Below are positions 1 to 9,113 of a stretch of DNA of 64,000 bases, piece by piece; position 1 is the stretch's first letter, and the number at the start of each line of letters is the position of its first letter. The stretch is from Agromyces cavernae. GTDB taxonomy: Bacteria > Actinomycetota > Actinomycetes > Actinomycetales > Microbacteriaceae. Position numbers and translations under genes: made by a program. The stretch is from NCBI RefSeq assembly GCF_021044935.1, contig NZ_JAJNMP010000002.1, positions 372,001 through 436,000 on the forward strand, in the 5' to 3' direction. A model generated the notes under the pieces. It worked only from the letters and a program-made list of their open reading frames with translations. It did no database searches and had not been told where the DNA came from.

Positions 1-932
1 CCGCCGGTGGCGGTGCCGACGACGGGTGCGCCGCACGCCATCGCCTCGAGGTTCACGATGCCGAGCGGTTCGTAGACCGACGGGCACACGAAGGCCGTCG
101 CCGCCGTGAGCAGCGCGGTGAGTTCGGGTCGAGGCAGATGACGGTCGATCCACACGACGCCGTCGCGTTCGGTGCGCAGCACCTCGACGAGCCCGGTGAC
201 CTCGGCCATGATCTCGTCGGTGTCGGGCGCCCCCGCGCAGAGCACGAGCTGCACCTCAGGTGGCAGCAACCGCGCCGCGCGCAACAGGTAGGGCAGCCCC
301 TTCTGGCGCGTGATGCGGCCCACGAACACGATCGAGGGGCGGTCGGGATCGACACCGAGGCTCCGCACCGCATCGGGGTCGTCGTTCGGGGCCCAGTCGG
401 TGAGGTCGATGCCGTTGTAGACGACCTCGACCCGTTCGGGATCGATCTGCGGATACGAGCGCAGGATGTCCCGACGCATGCCCGCGCTCACGGCGATGAC
501 CGCGTCAGCGTCGTCGAAGGCGCTTCGCTCGACCCACGACGAGAGTCGGTACCCGCCGCCGAGCTGTTCGGCCTTCCACGGCCGCAGGGGCTCGAGGCTG
601 TGCGCGGTGACGACGTGCGGCATACCGTGCAGGCGCTTCGCGGTGAATCCGGCGAAGTTCGCGTACCAGGTGTGCGAGTGCACGACATCGGCGCCGGCCG
701 TGTCGCCCGCGATGAGCAGGTCGACGCCCATCGTCGCGAGCGCGGCGTTCGCTCCACCGAACTCCACCGGGGTCGGATAGGCGGTCGTTCCCGCCTCGTC
801 ACGGGGTGCTCCGAAGCATCGCACCCGCACGTCGATGTCGCGGCGCAGCGCCCGCACGAGTTCGGCCGCATGCACCCCTGCGCCCCCGTAGACCTCAGGC
901 GGATACTCGCGGGTGAGGAGGTCGATGCGCAT
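1..932 (-). CDS. glgA: glycogen synthase, actinobacterial GT4 type (partial, 3' end outside window)
   Basis: Transfers glucose from an NDP-glucose donor in glycogen or maltose-phosphate synthesis in the cytoplasm. About 310 codons are present. The protein starts MRIDLLTREYPPEVYGGAG, the donor-site loop of actinobacterial GlgA, then shows an HVVTAHSLEPLRPWK segment, a Rossmann start VFVGRITRQKGLPYLL, and the GT4 E-x7-E region (VYEPLGIVNLEAMACGAPVV). The gene runs off the left edge, so the last part of the C-terminal domain is missing. The ATG at 932 is chosen because a TAGCGT -10 box lies exactly six bases upstream, implying a leaderless mRNA. It is divergent from glgC, which makes ADP-glucose. 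Confidence 0.93.
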   Translation of the reverse strand, partial: MRIDLLTREYPPEVYGGAGVHAAELVRALRRDIDVRVRCFGAPRDEAGTTAYPTPVEFGGANAALATMGVDLLIAGDTAGADVVHSHTWYANFAGFTAKRLHGMPHVVTAHSLEPLRPWKAEQLGGGYRLSSWVERSAFDDADAVIAVSAGMRRDILRSYPQIDPERVEVVYNGIDLTDWAPNDDPDAVRSLGVDPDRPSIVFVGRITRQKGLPYLLRAARLLPPEVQLVLCAGAPDTDEIMAEVTGLVEVLRTERDGVVWIDRHLPRPELTALLTAATAFVCPSVYEPLGIVNLEAMACGAPVVGTATG

Positions 933-1013
933 ACGGCAACGCTAGCGCAGGGGCATCCGACATGGACCGTCTTCGAAAGCCGGAAACGCGGGGCTCGTGG
1001 GTAGGGTTGGGGC
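933..1013. promoter_or_regulatory. divergent leaderless promoters of glgA and glgC
   Basis: On the minus strand a TAGCGT hexamer (939-944) is followed by six bases and the glgA ATG. On the plus strand TAGGGT (1002-1007) is followed by six bases and the glgC ATG. Neither gene has a Shine-Dalgarno sequence. Both look like leaderless transcripts starting at the initiation codon. No convincing -35 box is visible. Confidence 0.65.
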
Positions 1014-2261
1014 ATGATGACGCGCAAGGTATTCGGCATCGTCCTCGCGGGCGGCGAGGGCAAGCGACTCATGCCCCTCACCGAAGACCGCGCCAAGCCC
1101 GCCGTGCCCTTCGGCGGGCAGTATCGTCTCATCGACTTCGCGCTCTCGAACCTGCTGAACTCGGGACTGCGCCAGATCGTCGTGCTCACCCAGTACAAGT
1201 CGCACAGCCTCGACCGGCACGTCTCGCAGACGTGGCGCATGGACGGCATGCTCGGCTCGTACGTGGCGTCGGTGCCCGCGCAGCAGCGTCTCGGCAAGCG
1301 CTGGTTCTCGGGCTCGGCCGACGCGATCCTTCAGAGCCTCAACCTCATCTACGACGAGCAGCCCGACATCATCGTCGTCGTCGGCGCCGACCACGTCTAT
1401 CGCATGGACTTCAGCCAGATGATCCAGGCGCACATCGATTCGGGCGCCGCAGCCACCGTCGCCGCGATCCGCCAGCCCATCGCGCTCGCCGACCAGTTCG
1501 GCGTCATCGAGGTCGACGCGAAGGATCCGACACGCATCCACCAGTTCCTCGAGAAGCCGAAAGACCCGGTCGGCCTGCCCGACTCCCCCCACGAGGTGCT
1601 CGCTTCGATGGGCAACTACGTCTTCGACGCCGACGCACTCATCGAGGCGGTGCTGCGCGACGGTGAGCGCACGGACTCGAGCCACGACATGGGCGGCGAC
1701 ATCATCCCCGCGTTCGTGGCCGACGGCAAGGCCGGCGTGTACGACCTGCAGAACAACGACGTGCCCGGCTCGACCGATCGCGACCGCTACTACTGGCGCG
1801 ATGTGGGAACGATCGACTCCTTCTTCGAGGCGCATCAGGACCTCATCTCGGTGCTGCCGGTCTTCAACCTCTACAACCGCGAGTGGCCGATCTTCAGCCA
1901 GCAGTTGAACTCCCCGCCCGCGAAGTTCACCCGTGATGCGCGCGGCTCGCTCGGAACGGTCATCGACTCGATCGTCTCGCTCGGCTCGGTCATCTCGGGC
2001 GCGCACGTCGAGCGCAGCGTGCTCGGACCGTGGGCCATCGTCGGCTCGGGCGCGCACGTCGCCGACTCGATCCTCTTCGACCGCGCCCGCATCGAGGCGG
2101 GCGCGACCGTGCAACGGGCCATCCTCGACAAAGAGGTCGTCGTCGAGGCCGGCGCGCACATCGGCGTCGACCGCGCCGAAGACGTGGCTCGCGGGTTCAT
2201 CGTGACCGACAGCGGCATCACGGTGGTCGGCAAGGGTTCACGGGTCCGGTCACTGTCGTGA
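1014..2261 (+). CDS. glgC: glucose-1-phosphate adenylyltransferase (ADP-glucose pyrophosphorylase)
   Basis: Makes ADP-glucose from ATP and glucose-1-phosphate, the committed step of glycogen synthesis. 415 aa, the usual bacterial length. The N-terminal nucleotidyltransferase fold carries [20 protein letters not shown] (about residues 10-30), the substrate loop [13 protein letters not shown], and the catalytic [10 protein letters not shown]. The C-terminal third is a left-handed beta-helix of hexapeptide repeats ([17 protein letters not shown] onwards), the allosteric domain. Two in-frame ATG codons are adjacent (1014 and 1017); the first lies at the expected leaderless position. The stop overlaps the GTG start of serB by four bases, so the two are probably co-translated. 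Confidence 0.97.
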   Translation: MMTRKVFGIVLAGGEGKRLMPLTEDRAKPAVPFGGQYRLIDFALSNLLNSGLRQIVVLTQYKSHSLDRHVSQTWRMDGMLGSYVASVPAQQRLGKRWFSGSADAILQSLNLIYDEQPDIIVVVGADHVYRMDFSQMIQAHIDSGAAATVAAIRQPIALADQFGVIEVDAKDPTRIHQFLEKPKDPVGLPDSPHEVLASMGNYVFDADALIEAVLRDGERTDSSHDMGGDIIPAFVADGKAGVYDLQNNDVPGSTDRDRYYWRDVGTIDSFFEAHQDLISVLPVFNLYNREWPIFSQQLNSPPAKFTRDARGSLGTVIDSIVSLGSVISGAHVERSVLGPWAIVGSGAHVADSILFDRARIEAGATVQRAILDKEVVVEAGAHIGVDRAEDVARGFIVTDSGITVVGKGSRVRSLS

Positions 2262-2920
2262 CGGCCGGCGCCGTCGGCCGCTCGCGCGGCCCACTCGTCG
2301 TGCTCGACGCCGATTCGACCCTCATCCGCGAGGAGGCCATCGAACTGCTCGCCGAGGCCGCCGGAAGCCTCGAACACGTCACCGAGGTCACCGAACGGGC
2401 GATGCGCGGCGAGCTCGACTTCGCCGAGAGCCTGCGTGAGCGCGTTGCGACGCTCGCCGGACTCGATGTCGGCGTGATGGCATCAGCGCGTGAACGGATG
2501 ACCCCGACCGATGGGGTGCACGAGCTCATCGACCGCGTGCACGCGGCCGGCGGGCTCGTCGGCGTGGTGTCGGGCGGGTTCCACGAGCTGCTCGACCCCC
2601 TTGCACAGCGGCTCGGCCTCGACTTCTGCCGGGCCAACCGGCTCGAGACCGCCGACGGCCGGCTCACCGGGCGGGTCGACGGCGACATCGTCGATGCCAG
2701 CGCGAAGGCCGCGGCGCTCGAGGAATGGGCTGCCGTGAGTGGCATCGCGCTCGAGCGCACCCTCGCGGTCGGCGACGGCGCGAACGACCTCGAGATGCTC
2801 GGGAAGGCAGCGCTCGGCGTCGCATTCTGCGCGAAGCCCGTCGTGCGTGCGCAGGCGGATATCGCGATCGACACCCCCGACCTCAGCGCCGTGCTGCCGC
2901 TGCTCGGCCTGCGGGGCTGA
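2258..2920 (+). CDS. serB: phosphoserine phosphatase (HAD superfamily)
   Basis: Last step of serine synthesis: hydrolyses O-phospho-L-serine. 220 aa from the GTG at 2258, which overlaps the glgC stop as GTGA. HAD motif I is LDADST (about residues 16-21, Asp17 nucleophile and Asp19 acid/base), motif II is VVSGGF, and motif IV is [10 protein letters not shown] with a preceding Lys in the K-A-A-A-L-E helix. It lacks the N-terminal ACT domain(s) of longer mycobacterial SerB proteins and is a minimal catalytic form. Linkage to glgC by overlap is positional; no pathway link is evident. Confidence 0.9.
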   Translation: MTAGAVGRSRGPLVVLDADSTLIREEAIELLAEAAGSLEHVTEVTERAMRGELDFAESLRERVATLAGLDVGVMASARERMTPTDGVHELIDRVHAAGGLVGVVSGGFHELLDPLAQRLGLDFCRANRLETADGRLTGRVDGDIVDASAKAAALEEWAAVSGIALERTLAVGDGANDLEMLGKAALGVAFCAKPVVRAQADIAIDTPDLSAVLPLLGLRG

Positions 2921-2976
2921 CCGGTCCCACCGCTGGGAGCTTCCTCCGAACCCGCACCGCCCCGCCGAACCGGTCG

Positions 2977-2982
2977 TAACAT
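2977..2982 (+). promoter_or_regulatory. -10 box of the secreted propeller gene
   Basis: TAACAT is followed by seven bases and the ATG at 2990. The hexamer overlaps an earlier in-frame ATG (2981), which argues that 2990 is the true, leaderless start. Confidence 0.5.
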
Positions 2983-2989
2983 GTGGTCC

Positions 2990-3940
2990 ATGTCCGGACG
3001 CATCGTCGCACGTACATTGGCCGCTGCTGCACTGACAGGGCTCCTCGCCGTCTCGGCGGCGGGCGCCGCCTCGGCTGCAGGCTCTCCGCCGGGAGGCGGT
3101 GCGGTCGAAGACCTCATCGCGTTGCCCAACGGATTCCAGCCCGAGGGCATCACCATCGATCCGCGCGGAACCGCCTATCTCGGCTCATTGGCCGACGGTG
3201 ACATCTATGCCGCCGACCTGCGCACCGGCGAAGGCGAGATCATCAGCCAGGGGCCCGGCACCCCGTCTGTCGGACTGAAGATCGATCGATTCGGCCGTCT
3301 CTTCGTCTCCGGCGGGCCGTCGGGCAGCGCTCGTGTGGTCGATTCGGCTACCGGTGACGTGCTCGAGACGTATCAGCTGACCGCGGGTCCGGCGTTCATC
3401 AACGACGTCGTCCTGACGCACGACGGCGCCTGGTTCACGAACAGCTTCGCCGCAGAGCTGTACTTCCTGCCGGTGAGTCCGTCCGGCGGCCTCCCCGACG
3501 CCTCCGACGTCGTGACGCTGCCGCTCACAGGGGACTGGGTGCAGCAACCGGGGTTCAACGCCAACGGCATCGCGGAGACGCCCGATCACAAGGCGCTCCT
3601 CGTGATCCAGTCGGCGACCGCGACCCTCTTCCGCGTCGACCCGGCCACGGGCGAGGCGACGACGGTCGACCTCGGCGGAGCGACGCTCCCGAACGGGGAC
3701 GGCCTGCTCGTGAAGGGCCGCACGCTCTACGTGGTGCAGAACTTCTCGAACACCGTCGCAGTCGTCCGCCTCGACGCCCAAGGCAGGACCGGCACGCTCG
3801 TCGACCAGCTGACTGACCCCGCGTTCGACGTGCCGACCACGGTCGCGGCGTACGGATCGAGCCTGTTCCTGCCGAACGCGCGCTTCGGCACGCCGCCGAC
3901 GCCCGACACCGAGTACGAGGTGGTACGGATCGACCGCTGA
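2990..3940 (+). CDS. secreted ScyD/ScyE- or SMP-30-like beta-propeller protein
   Basis: A 316-aa exported protein of unknown substrate. Residues 1-30 form a classical signal peptide: an Arg-containing n-region, the hydrophobic stretch LAAAALTGLLAVSAAG, and an ASA cleavage motif. The mature part has repeated blades such as PEGITIDPRGTAYLGSLADG, FINDVVLTHDGAWFTNS and LFLPNARFGTPPTPDTEYEV, typical of the NHL/SMP-30/ScyD six-bladed propeller group. The family binds small ligands or metals, but no catalytic set can be assigned. The start at 2990 is preferred over 2981 because a -10 box overlaps the upstream codon. It stands alone, convergent with fabG. Confidence 0.75.
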   Translation: MSGRIVARTLAAAALTGLLAVSAAGAASAAGSPPGGGAVEDLIALPNGFQPEGITIDPRGTAYLGSLADGDIYAADLRTGEGEIISQGPGTPSVGLKIDRFGRLFVSGGPSGSARVVDSATGDVLETYQLTAGPAFINDVVLTHDGAWFTNSFAAELYFLPVSPSGGLPDASDVVTLPLTGDWVQQPGFNANGIAETPDHKALLVIQSATATLFRVDPATGEATTVDLGGATLPNGDGLLVKGRTLYVVQNFSNTVAVVRLDAQGRTGTLVDQLTDPAFDVPTTVAAYGSSLFLPNARFGTPPTPDTEYEVVRIDR

Positions 3941-3966
3941 GCCCATGCTGCGGCGATTGGCTCGGA

Positions 3967-4677
3967 CTAGTGCCCCATGCCGAGGCCGCCGTCGACCGGG
4001 ATGACGGCGCCCGAGATGTAGCTCGCGTCGTCGCCCGCGAGCCACGTGACGACGCGCGCGACCTCGGTGGGCGAGGCGTACCGGCCGAGCGGGATGCTCT
4101 TCTTGTACTCGGCCTGCTGCGCCTCGGAGAGTTCGTCGGTCATGTCGGTCTCGATGAAGCCCGGTGCGACGACGTTGGCGGTGATGTTGCGCGCACCGAG
4201 TTCGCGGGTGAGCGAGCGCGCCATGCCGACGAGGCCGGCCTTCGACGACGAGTAGTTGACCTGTCCCGCCGAGCCGAAGAGCCCGACGACGCTCGAGATG
4301 AGCACGATGCGACCGAACTTCGCCTTGAGCATGCCCTTCGAGGCGCGCTTGATCACGCGGAAGGCGCCCGTGAGATTGGTGTCGATCACGCTCGTGAACT
4401 CGTCTTCGCTCATGCGCAGCAGCAGGGTGTCGCGCGTGATGCCGGCGTTGGCGACGACGACCTCGACGGGGCCGAGCTCGGCCTCGATCTCGGTGAATGC
4501 CCGGTCGATCGACTCCGCGTCGGTGACGTCGGCCCGCACGGTGAGCGAGCCCGCGGGCCCCTCGCCCGAGCGCGCAGTGACGGCCACTCGGTGGCCCTGC
4601 GCGAGGAACTCGGTCGCGATCGCGTACCCGATTCCGCGGTTGCCGCCGGTCACGAGTACGGTGCGGCTCGTCGTCAT
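3967..4677 (-). CDS. fabG: 3-oxoacyl-ACP reductase (short-chain dehydrogenase)
   Basis: NADPH-dependent reduction of 3-oxoacyl-ACP in fatty-acid elongation. 236 aa. The Rossmann motif TGGNRGIGYA lies at residues 10-19 and the structural NAG motif at 77-79. The catalytic triad is Ser128/129 (VLISSVVG), Tyr142 and Lys146 (YSSSK). C-terminal PVDGGLGMGH is typical of FabG. A GGAG Shine-Dalgarno lies six bases before the ATG. It is monocistronic here, divergent from the DUF3099 operon. A general SDR role cannot be excluded, but the motifs and length match FabG closely. Confidence 0.88.
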   Translation of the reverse strand: MTTSRTVLVTGGNRGIGYAIATEFLAQGHRVAVTARSGEGPAGSLTVRADVTDAESIDRAFTEIEAELGPVEVVVANAGITRDTLLLRMSEDEFTSVIDTNLTGAFRVIKRASKGMLKAKFGRIVLISSVVGLFGSAGQVNYSSSKAGLVGMARSLTRELGARNITANVVAPGFIETDMTDELSEAQQAEYKKSIPLGRYASPTEVARVVTWLAGDDASYISGAVIPVDGGLGMGH

Positions 4678-4718
4678 GTCGGACTCCGTTCTGTGGGTGC
4701 GGCCGAATGGCCCGTCTC

Positions 4719-4771
4719 AGCATAGAGGCTCGCCGTTCGGGACATCCGCACCGCTCGAACGGACGTAGGCT
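4719..4771. promoter_or_regulatory. divergent promoter region, fabG / DUF3099 operon
   Basis: Minus strand: TATGCT (4719-4724), giving fabG a leader of roughly 35 bases with its own Shine-Dalgarno. Plus strand: TAGGCT (4766-4771), five bases before a GTG at 4777, again a leaderless arrangement. Confidence 0.5.
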
Positions 4772-4776
4772 TGTGG

Positions 4777-5151
4777 GTGGAGGAACGCCGTCGGGCCACG
4801 GCGACCACGATGAAGCATCAGTCGATCACCACGCTGCCCCCCTCGCCTGAGGAGGAGCGCCGATCGCGAATGATCAAGTACTCGATCACCATGTCGATCC
4901 GGGTGCTGTGCATCTTCGCGATGCTGTTCGTCGACGGTTGGTGGCTCGCCGTGTGCGCAGCCGGCGCGATCTTCCTGCCCTACGTCGCCGTGGTGCTCGC
5001 GAATGTGGCGAGCCCGACGCGGCGCCAGGTCGTGCTCCGCCCGGGCATGATCGTGCCCCGCACTCCCCCGACCTCCGAGCAGACGGGCGAGCCGCGCCCG
5101 GTGGCCGATGACCAGACCGACGTCCGCCCCGACGAGCAGGGTGCCGCATGA
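4777..5151 (+). CDS. DUF3099 family membrane protein
   Basis: A small actinobacterial inner-membrane protein of unknown function. The core SRMIKYSITMSIRVLCIFAM then GWWLAVCAAGAIFLPYVAVV matches the DUF3099 pattern of two closely spaced transmembrane helices. The C-terminal 45 residues are polar and disordered. Start choice: GTG 4777 sits five bases after a TAGGCT -10 box (leaderless). ATG 4810 is a reasonable alternative but has no ribosome binding site. The stop overlaps the next ATG by four bases. Co-transcription with the 84-aa protein and SURF1 suggests a link to cytochrome oxidase assembly (inference). Confidence 0.8.
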   Translation: MEERRRATATTMKHQSITTLPPSPEEERRSRMIKYSITMSIRVLCIFAMLFVDGWWLAVCAAGAIFLPYVAVVLANVASPTRRQVVLRPGMIVPRTPPTSEQTGEPRPVADDQTDVRPDEQGAA

Positions 5152-5402
5152 TCGGGGGTCTCGGCGCGCCCCCGGCGCAGGGCACGTGCTCGCGTGCGGA
5201 GTGCCGTGAGCACGCCACGTGGCGCATCGACTGGCGCAATCCGCGCATCCACACCGACGGCCGCAGCAAGACGTGGCTCGCGTGCGACGAGCACGTGGAG
5301 TACCTGCGCGGCTTCCTCGAGGCGCGATCGTTCCCGCTGACCGTCTCGCGGTTCGACGCCGATGCGGCGATCCCGGATGCCTCGGCAGGGGGCCGTTCGT
5401 GA
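5148..5402 (+). CDS. small Cys/His protein between DUF3099 and SURF1
   Basis: 84 aa, function unknown. Starts on ATG in an ATGA overlap with the DUF3099 stop and ends in a GTGA overlap with the SURF1 start, so all three are probably translationally coupled. Residues C14-x4-C19, H22 and C46-x2-H49 form a possible metal-binding set around an aromatic core (TWRIDWRNPRIHTDG). There is no signal peptide or membrane segment. I recognise it only as a conserved actinobacterial hypothetical that tends to accompany SURF1. A role in copper or heme handling for cytochrome oxidase is an inference from context. Confidence 0.75.
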   Translation: MIGGLGAPPAQGTCSRAECREHATWRIDWRNPRIHTDGRSKTWLACDEHVEYLRGFLEARSFPLTVSRFDADAAIPDASAGGRS

Positions 5403-6244
5403 GCGAGTGGCGGTTCGTGCTCTCACGGCAGTGGGCGGGCTACCTCGCCCTCACCGTGATCTTCGCGATCGTGTGCTGCGCCCTCGGCACCTGGCAGTTG
5501 AACCGGCGTGCCGAGGCGCTCGCCGAGGTCGCCCGCATCGACGCGAACTACGACGCCGACCCGGTGCCCGTCGCCGAGGCGCTGCCCGACCCGGCCGCGT
5601 TCGACGTCGACCAGCGGTGGCAGGTCGTCGCCCTCTCGGGCGAGTTCCTCACCGATGAAGAGGTCGTGGTGCGCAACCGCCCGTTCGAGGGCAGTTCGGG
5701 CTTCGAGGTGATCACGCCGTTCCGCCTCGACGACGGCACGGTCTTCATGGTCGATCGGGGTTGGATCCCCCAGAACTCCGAGGGGCGACCGAGCGAGGCC
5801 GCCCCGGCGCCGAGCGGCGAGGTCGACGTCACCGCGCGCCTCAAGGCCGGTGAAGGCGGCATCGCCGGGCGCACGTCGACGGGCGACGAACTCGCGACGA
5901 TCGACCTCGGCGAACTCGCCGAGCGCGTCGGCGAACCGGCCTACACCGGCGCGTACGGCGTGCTCGTGCAGTCCGGCGCCGACGTCGACGAGCCACCGCT
6001 CGCCGCCGCCCGGCCGATCCGCGACGAGGGCCCCCACCTCTCCTATGCACTGCAGTGGTACGTGTTCGCGCTGCTCGGCTTCATCGGCCTGGCGTGGGCG
6101 GCCAACCAGGAGCGCAAGGGCCTCGCCGAGGCATCCGCCGCCGGCGAATCGACGAAAGCGGCGACGCGCGAACCGAGGCGACCGAAGCGCGAGAAGCGCG
6201 ACGAGGACGCCGACGTCGAAGACGGCATCCTCGACCGGCGCTGA
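5399..6244 (+). CDS. SURF1 family cytochrome oxidase biogenesis protein
   Basis: Assists assembly of the aa3-type cytochrome c oxidase, probably at the heme a insertion step, in the cytoplasmic membrane. 281 aa from GTG 5399 (GTGA overlap). An N-terminal helix (about residues 14-34, ending in the family motif LGTWQLNRR) and a C-terminal helix (YVFALLGFIGLAWAA, about 220-240) flank a periplasmic domain with VVVRNRPFEGSSGFEVITPF and VDRGWIP, the SURF1 signature. A charged Lys/Glu/Arg tail follows. The ctaA and ctaB genes at 58-61 kb serve the same enzyme. Confidence 0.92.
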   Translation: MSEWRFVLSRQWAGYLALTVIFAIVCCALGTWQLNRRAEALAEVARIDANYDADPVPVAEALPDPAAFDVDQRWQVVALSGEFLTDEEVVVRNRPFEGSSGFEVITPFRLDDGTVFMVDRGWIPQNSEGRPSEAAPAPSGEVDVTARLKAGEGGIAGRTSTGDELATIDLGELAERVGEPAYTGAYGVLVQSGADVDEPPLAAARPIRDEGPHLSYALQWYVFALLGFIGLAWAANQERKGLAEASAAGESTKAATREPRRPKREKRDEDADVEDGILDRR

Positions 6245-6252
6245 CCCGCGGT

Positions 6253-7851
6253 CTACGCCAGCTCGATGAGCTCCTGGTAGTCACGGCTCCAGTGGTCTTC
6301 GGTGCCGTCGGGCATGATCAGCACGCGCTCGGGGTTCAGCGCCTCGACCGCGCCCGGGTCGTGCGAGACGAGCACGACCGAGCCCTCGTAGTGCGCGAGC
6401 GCGTCGAGGATCTCGGCGCGGCTCGCGGGGTCGAGGTTGTTCGTCGGCTCGTCGAGCAGCAGGACGTTCGCGCCGGAGACGACGATCATCGCGAGCGCGA
6501 GCCGGGTCTTCTCGCCGCCGGAGAGCACGCCCGCGGGCTTGTGCACGTCGTCGCCGGTGAACAGGAACGAGCCGAGCACCTTGCGCGCCTCGGTCTCGGT
6601 GAGGTTTGGCGACGAGCTCACCATGTTCTCGAGCACGCTGCGCTTGACGTCGATGGTCTCGTGCTCCTGGGCGTAGTAGCCGACCCGCAGGCCGTGCCCG
6701 GGCTCGACGACACCGGTGTCGGGTGCGTCGACGCCCGCCAGGATGCGCAGCAGCGTCGTCTTGCCGGCTCCGTTGAGCCCGATGATGACGACCTTCGACC
6801 CGCGGTCGATGGCGAGGTCGACGGCCGCGAAGATCTCGAGCGAGCCGTAGCTCTTGGACAGGTCGCTCGCGGTGAGCGGCGTGCGGCCGCAGGGCGCGGG
6901 AGTCGGGAACCGCAGCTTCGCGACGCGATCGGCCGTACGCACCTCTTCGAGGCCCGCGAGCAGCTTCTCGGCCCGGGCGACCATCTGGTGCGCCGCGGCG
7001 GCCTTCGACGCCTTCGCCCCGAACCGCGCGGCCTGCAACTGCAGCGCCCCCGCCTTCTTCTCGGCGTTGGCGCGCTCCTTCTTGCGGCGCTCCTCGTCGG
7101 CGGCGCGCTGGCGCTGGTAGTGCTTCCAGCCCATGTTGTAGATGTCGATCATCGAGCGGTTCGCGTCGAGGTAGAACACCCGGTTGACGACTTCGCCGAC
7201 GAGTTCGACGTCGTGGCTGATGACGATGACGCCGCCCTTGTAGGCCTTCAGGAACTCGCGCAGCCACACCACCGAGTCGGCGTCGAGGTGGTTGGTCGGC
7301 TCGTCGAGGATCATCGTGCCGGCGTCGGAGAACAGGATCCGCGCGAGCTCGATTCGGCGGCGCTGTCCGCCCGAGAGCGTCTTCAGCGGCTGGTCGAGGA
7401 TGCGGTCGGGCAGGTTCAGGTTCGATGCGATCGACGCCGCCTCGGCCTCGGCCGCATAGCCGCCGAGCGCCGTGAAGCGATCGGTGAGGTTGCCGTACTT
7501 GCGCATCGCCTTCTCGGCGACGGCGGGGTCGTCGCTCGCCATGAGGTGCGACTGCTCGTGCATGCCGAGCACGAGGCTGCCGAGGCCGCGCGCGTCGAGG
7601 ATGCGCGTGCGGGCCAGCATCTCGGGGTCGCCGGAGCGCGGGTCCTGCGGCAGGTAGCCGATCTCGCCGGAGCGGTCGATGCGCCCGTCGGTCGGCAGGG
7701 TCTCACCCGCGAGCGTCTTCGTGAGCGTGGTCTTGCCGGCGCCGTTCCGGCCGACGAGGCCGATCTTGTCGCCGTCGGAGACGCGGAAGTTCACGTGCTC
7801 CATGAGGACGCGGGCGCCGACGCGGATCTCGAGATCATGGACGGCGAGCAC
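6253..7851 (-). CDS. ABC-F family ATPase (ribosome-associated, two ABC domains)
   Basis: 532 aa, soluble, with two tandem ATPase domains and no membrane segments, as in ABC-F translation factors (EttA/Uup/resistance types). Walker A motifs are GRNGAGKTT (about residues 36-44) and GLNGAGKTT (about 340). Signatures are LSGGQRRR and LSGGEKTR, and Walker B segments are MILDEPTNHLD and LLLDEPTNNLD. The interdomain linker is Lys/Arg/Ala-rich (about 250-310). The start is GTG at 7851. Family members bind the ribosomal E site. Which subfamily this is, and whether it protects against antibiotics, cannot be told from sequence alone. Confidence 0.92.
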   Translation of the reverse strand: MLAVHDLEIRVGARVLMEHVNFRVSDGDKIGLVGRNGAGKTTLTKTLAGETLPTDGRIDRSGEIGYLPQDPRSGDPEMLARTRILDARGLGSLVLGMHEQSHLMASDDPAVAEKAMRKYGNLTDRFTALGGYAAEAEAASIASNLNLPDRILDQPLKTLSGGQRRRIELARILFSDAGTMILDEPTNHLDADSVVWLREFLKAYKGGVIVISHDVELVGEVVNRVFYLDANRSMIDIYNMGWKHYQRQRAADEERRKKERANAEKKAGALQLQAARFGAKASKAAAAHQMVARAEKLLAGLEEVRTADRVAKLRFPTPAPCGRTPLTASDLSKSYGSLEIFAAVDLAIDRGSKVVIIGLNGAGKTTLLRILAGVDAPDTGVVEPGHGLRVGYYAQEHETIDVKRSVLENMVSSSPNLTETEARKVLGSFLFTGDDVHKPAGVLSGGEKTRLALAMIVVSGANVLLLDEPTNNLDPASRAEILDALAHYEGSVVLVSHDPGAVEALNPERVLIMPDGTEDHWSRDYQELIELA

Positions 7852-7988
7852 GGGGATCCTCCGGGAGGTTCAGGATGGGGTCTGCGTGCCGAGTGGCACA
7901 GCCGGTCAGTCTATCCCGCCGGCCTGAACCGCATGGCCCGGTGCCGAGGCTGCCGTCGTCACTGGAAGCGGATGTCGCAGGGTTCGGG

Positions 7989-7994
7989 CAGACT
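7989..7994 (+). promoter_or_regulatory. -10 box of the AlkZ-like gene
   Basis: CAGACT followed by six bases and the ATG at 8001; leaderless geometry. Confidence 0.4.
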
Positions 7995-8000
7995 CGTCGC

Positions 8001-9098
8001 ATGCCGAACCTCGCCACCGATGCCCAGGTGCGCGCGGCGCGCCTCACGTCGCACGGGCTCCGAGGCGGGGGTGGATTCGCCTCGATCGGCGAGGCAGTGC
8101 GGCGGCTGGGCGCCGTGCAGGCGCAAGACTTCGTGGCGTCGAAGTGGGTCGTCGGAGCGCGCGTGCCGGGGGCGACCGAGGGCGACGTCGATTCGGCCAT
8201 CGCGTCACGCGAGATCGTGCGCAGCTGGCCGCTGCGGGGCACCCTGCATCTCGTACCGGCGACATCGCTTCGCCCGATCCTCGCCGTCACGGGGGCTCGC
8301 GAGCTCGCCCGGGCTGCGAAGCGGCACCGCGACCTCGAGATCGACGACGAGGTGGTTCGTCAGGCCCGCTTCATCGCCGAACGCGAGCTCACCGGCGGTC
8401 GATCGCTCTCGCGCGACGAGCTGTTCGCGCAGTGGCAGCGAGCGGGTATCGCCACCGCCGCACAACGCGGGTACCACCTCATCTGGACACTCGCACTCCA
8501 GGCCGTCGTGTGCGCGGGGCCCGTCGAGGGCCGCGGGCAGCGCTTCGTGCTGCTCGATGAATGGTTTCCCGCGGCGAAACCGGGCGACCAGCAGCGTGAC
8601 GAGACGCTCGCCGCGCTGCTGACGGCCTATCTCGACGGGCACGGGCCCGCGACCGTGCGCGACTTCGCCTGGTGGTCGGGGCTGACGCTGGGTGATGCGC
8701 GCACTGCGCACGCCGCCGCCGGGGATGCCGTCGAGATGCTCGACGACGAGCGGCTCGTCATCGCAGGGGCCGATGCGTCGGCACCGGGACGATCGGGCGG
8801 CCTCGCACTGGCGCCGTTCGACGAGTACTTCCTCGGGTACGCCGACCGCTCGGCCGTATGCGACGCCCGGTACGCCGATCGAGTCGTCCCCGGTTCGAAC
8901 GGTGTCTTCCAGCCGATCCTCGTCACGAACGGCCGTGTCGAGGGCGTGTGGAAGGCGAAGCAGGCTCGCGGCGGGGCATCCGTCGTACTCGATCCGTTCG
9001 AGTCGCCGATCGATGCCGCACGCTACGCGGGGGCCCTCCGGCGGTGGGCGCGATTCCGGGGCATCCGTCTCGAAGCGACATCCGTGCTCGAAGGCTGA
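8001..9098 (+). CDS. winged-helix protein of the AlkZ/YcaQ glycosylase-like family
   Basis: 365 aa. The family (Pfam HTH_42, tandem winged helices) includes AlkZ and YcaQ, DNA glycosylases that unhook crosslinks or remove bulky N-alkyl bases. The N-terminal region carries a Q-x-Q motif (Q40-A-Q42 in LGAVQAQDF), the catalytic-type motif of the family. WPLRGTLHLVPATSL and the C-terminal LAPFDEYFLGYADRS are also typical. ATG 8001 is preferred to upstream in-frame codons because a -10 box sits six bases before it. It is convergent with the FMN reductase. DNA repair is likely but unproven for this branch. Confidence 0.85.
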   Translation: MPNLATDAQVRAARLTSHGLRGGGGFASIGEAVRRLGAVQAQDFVASKWVVGARVPGATEGDVDSAIASREIVRSWPLRGTLHLVPATSLRPILAVTGARELARAAKRHRDLEIDDEVVRQARFIAERELTGGRSLSRDELFAQWQRAGIATAAQRGYHLIWTLALQAVVCAGPVEGRGQRFVLLDEWFPAAKPGDQQRDETLAALLTAYLDGHGPATVRDFAWWSGLTLGDARTAHAAAGDAVEMLDDERLVIAGADASAPGRSGGLALAPFDEYFLGYADRSAVCDARYADRVVPGSNGVFQPILVTNGRVEGVWKAKQARGGASVVLDPFESPIDAARYAGALRRWARFRGIRLEATSVLEG

Positions 9099-9113
9099 GC
9101 TCGGCGGCAGCAG

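Noticed and set aside
6055..8622. 855-codon plus-strand frame across the ABC-F gene
   Set aside because: Antisense to the ABC-F ATPase and out of frame with the AlkZ-like gene; low-complexity Arg/Val/Asp composition.
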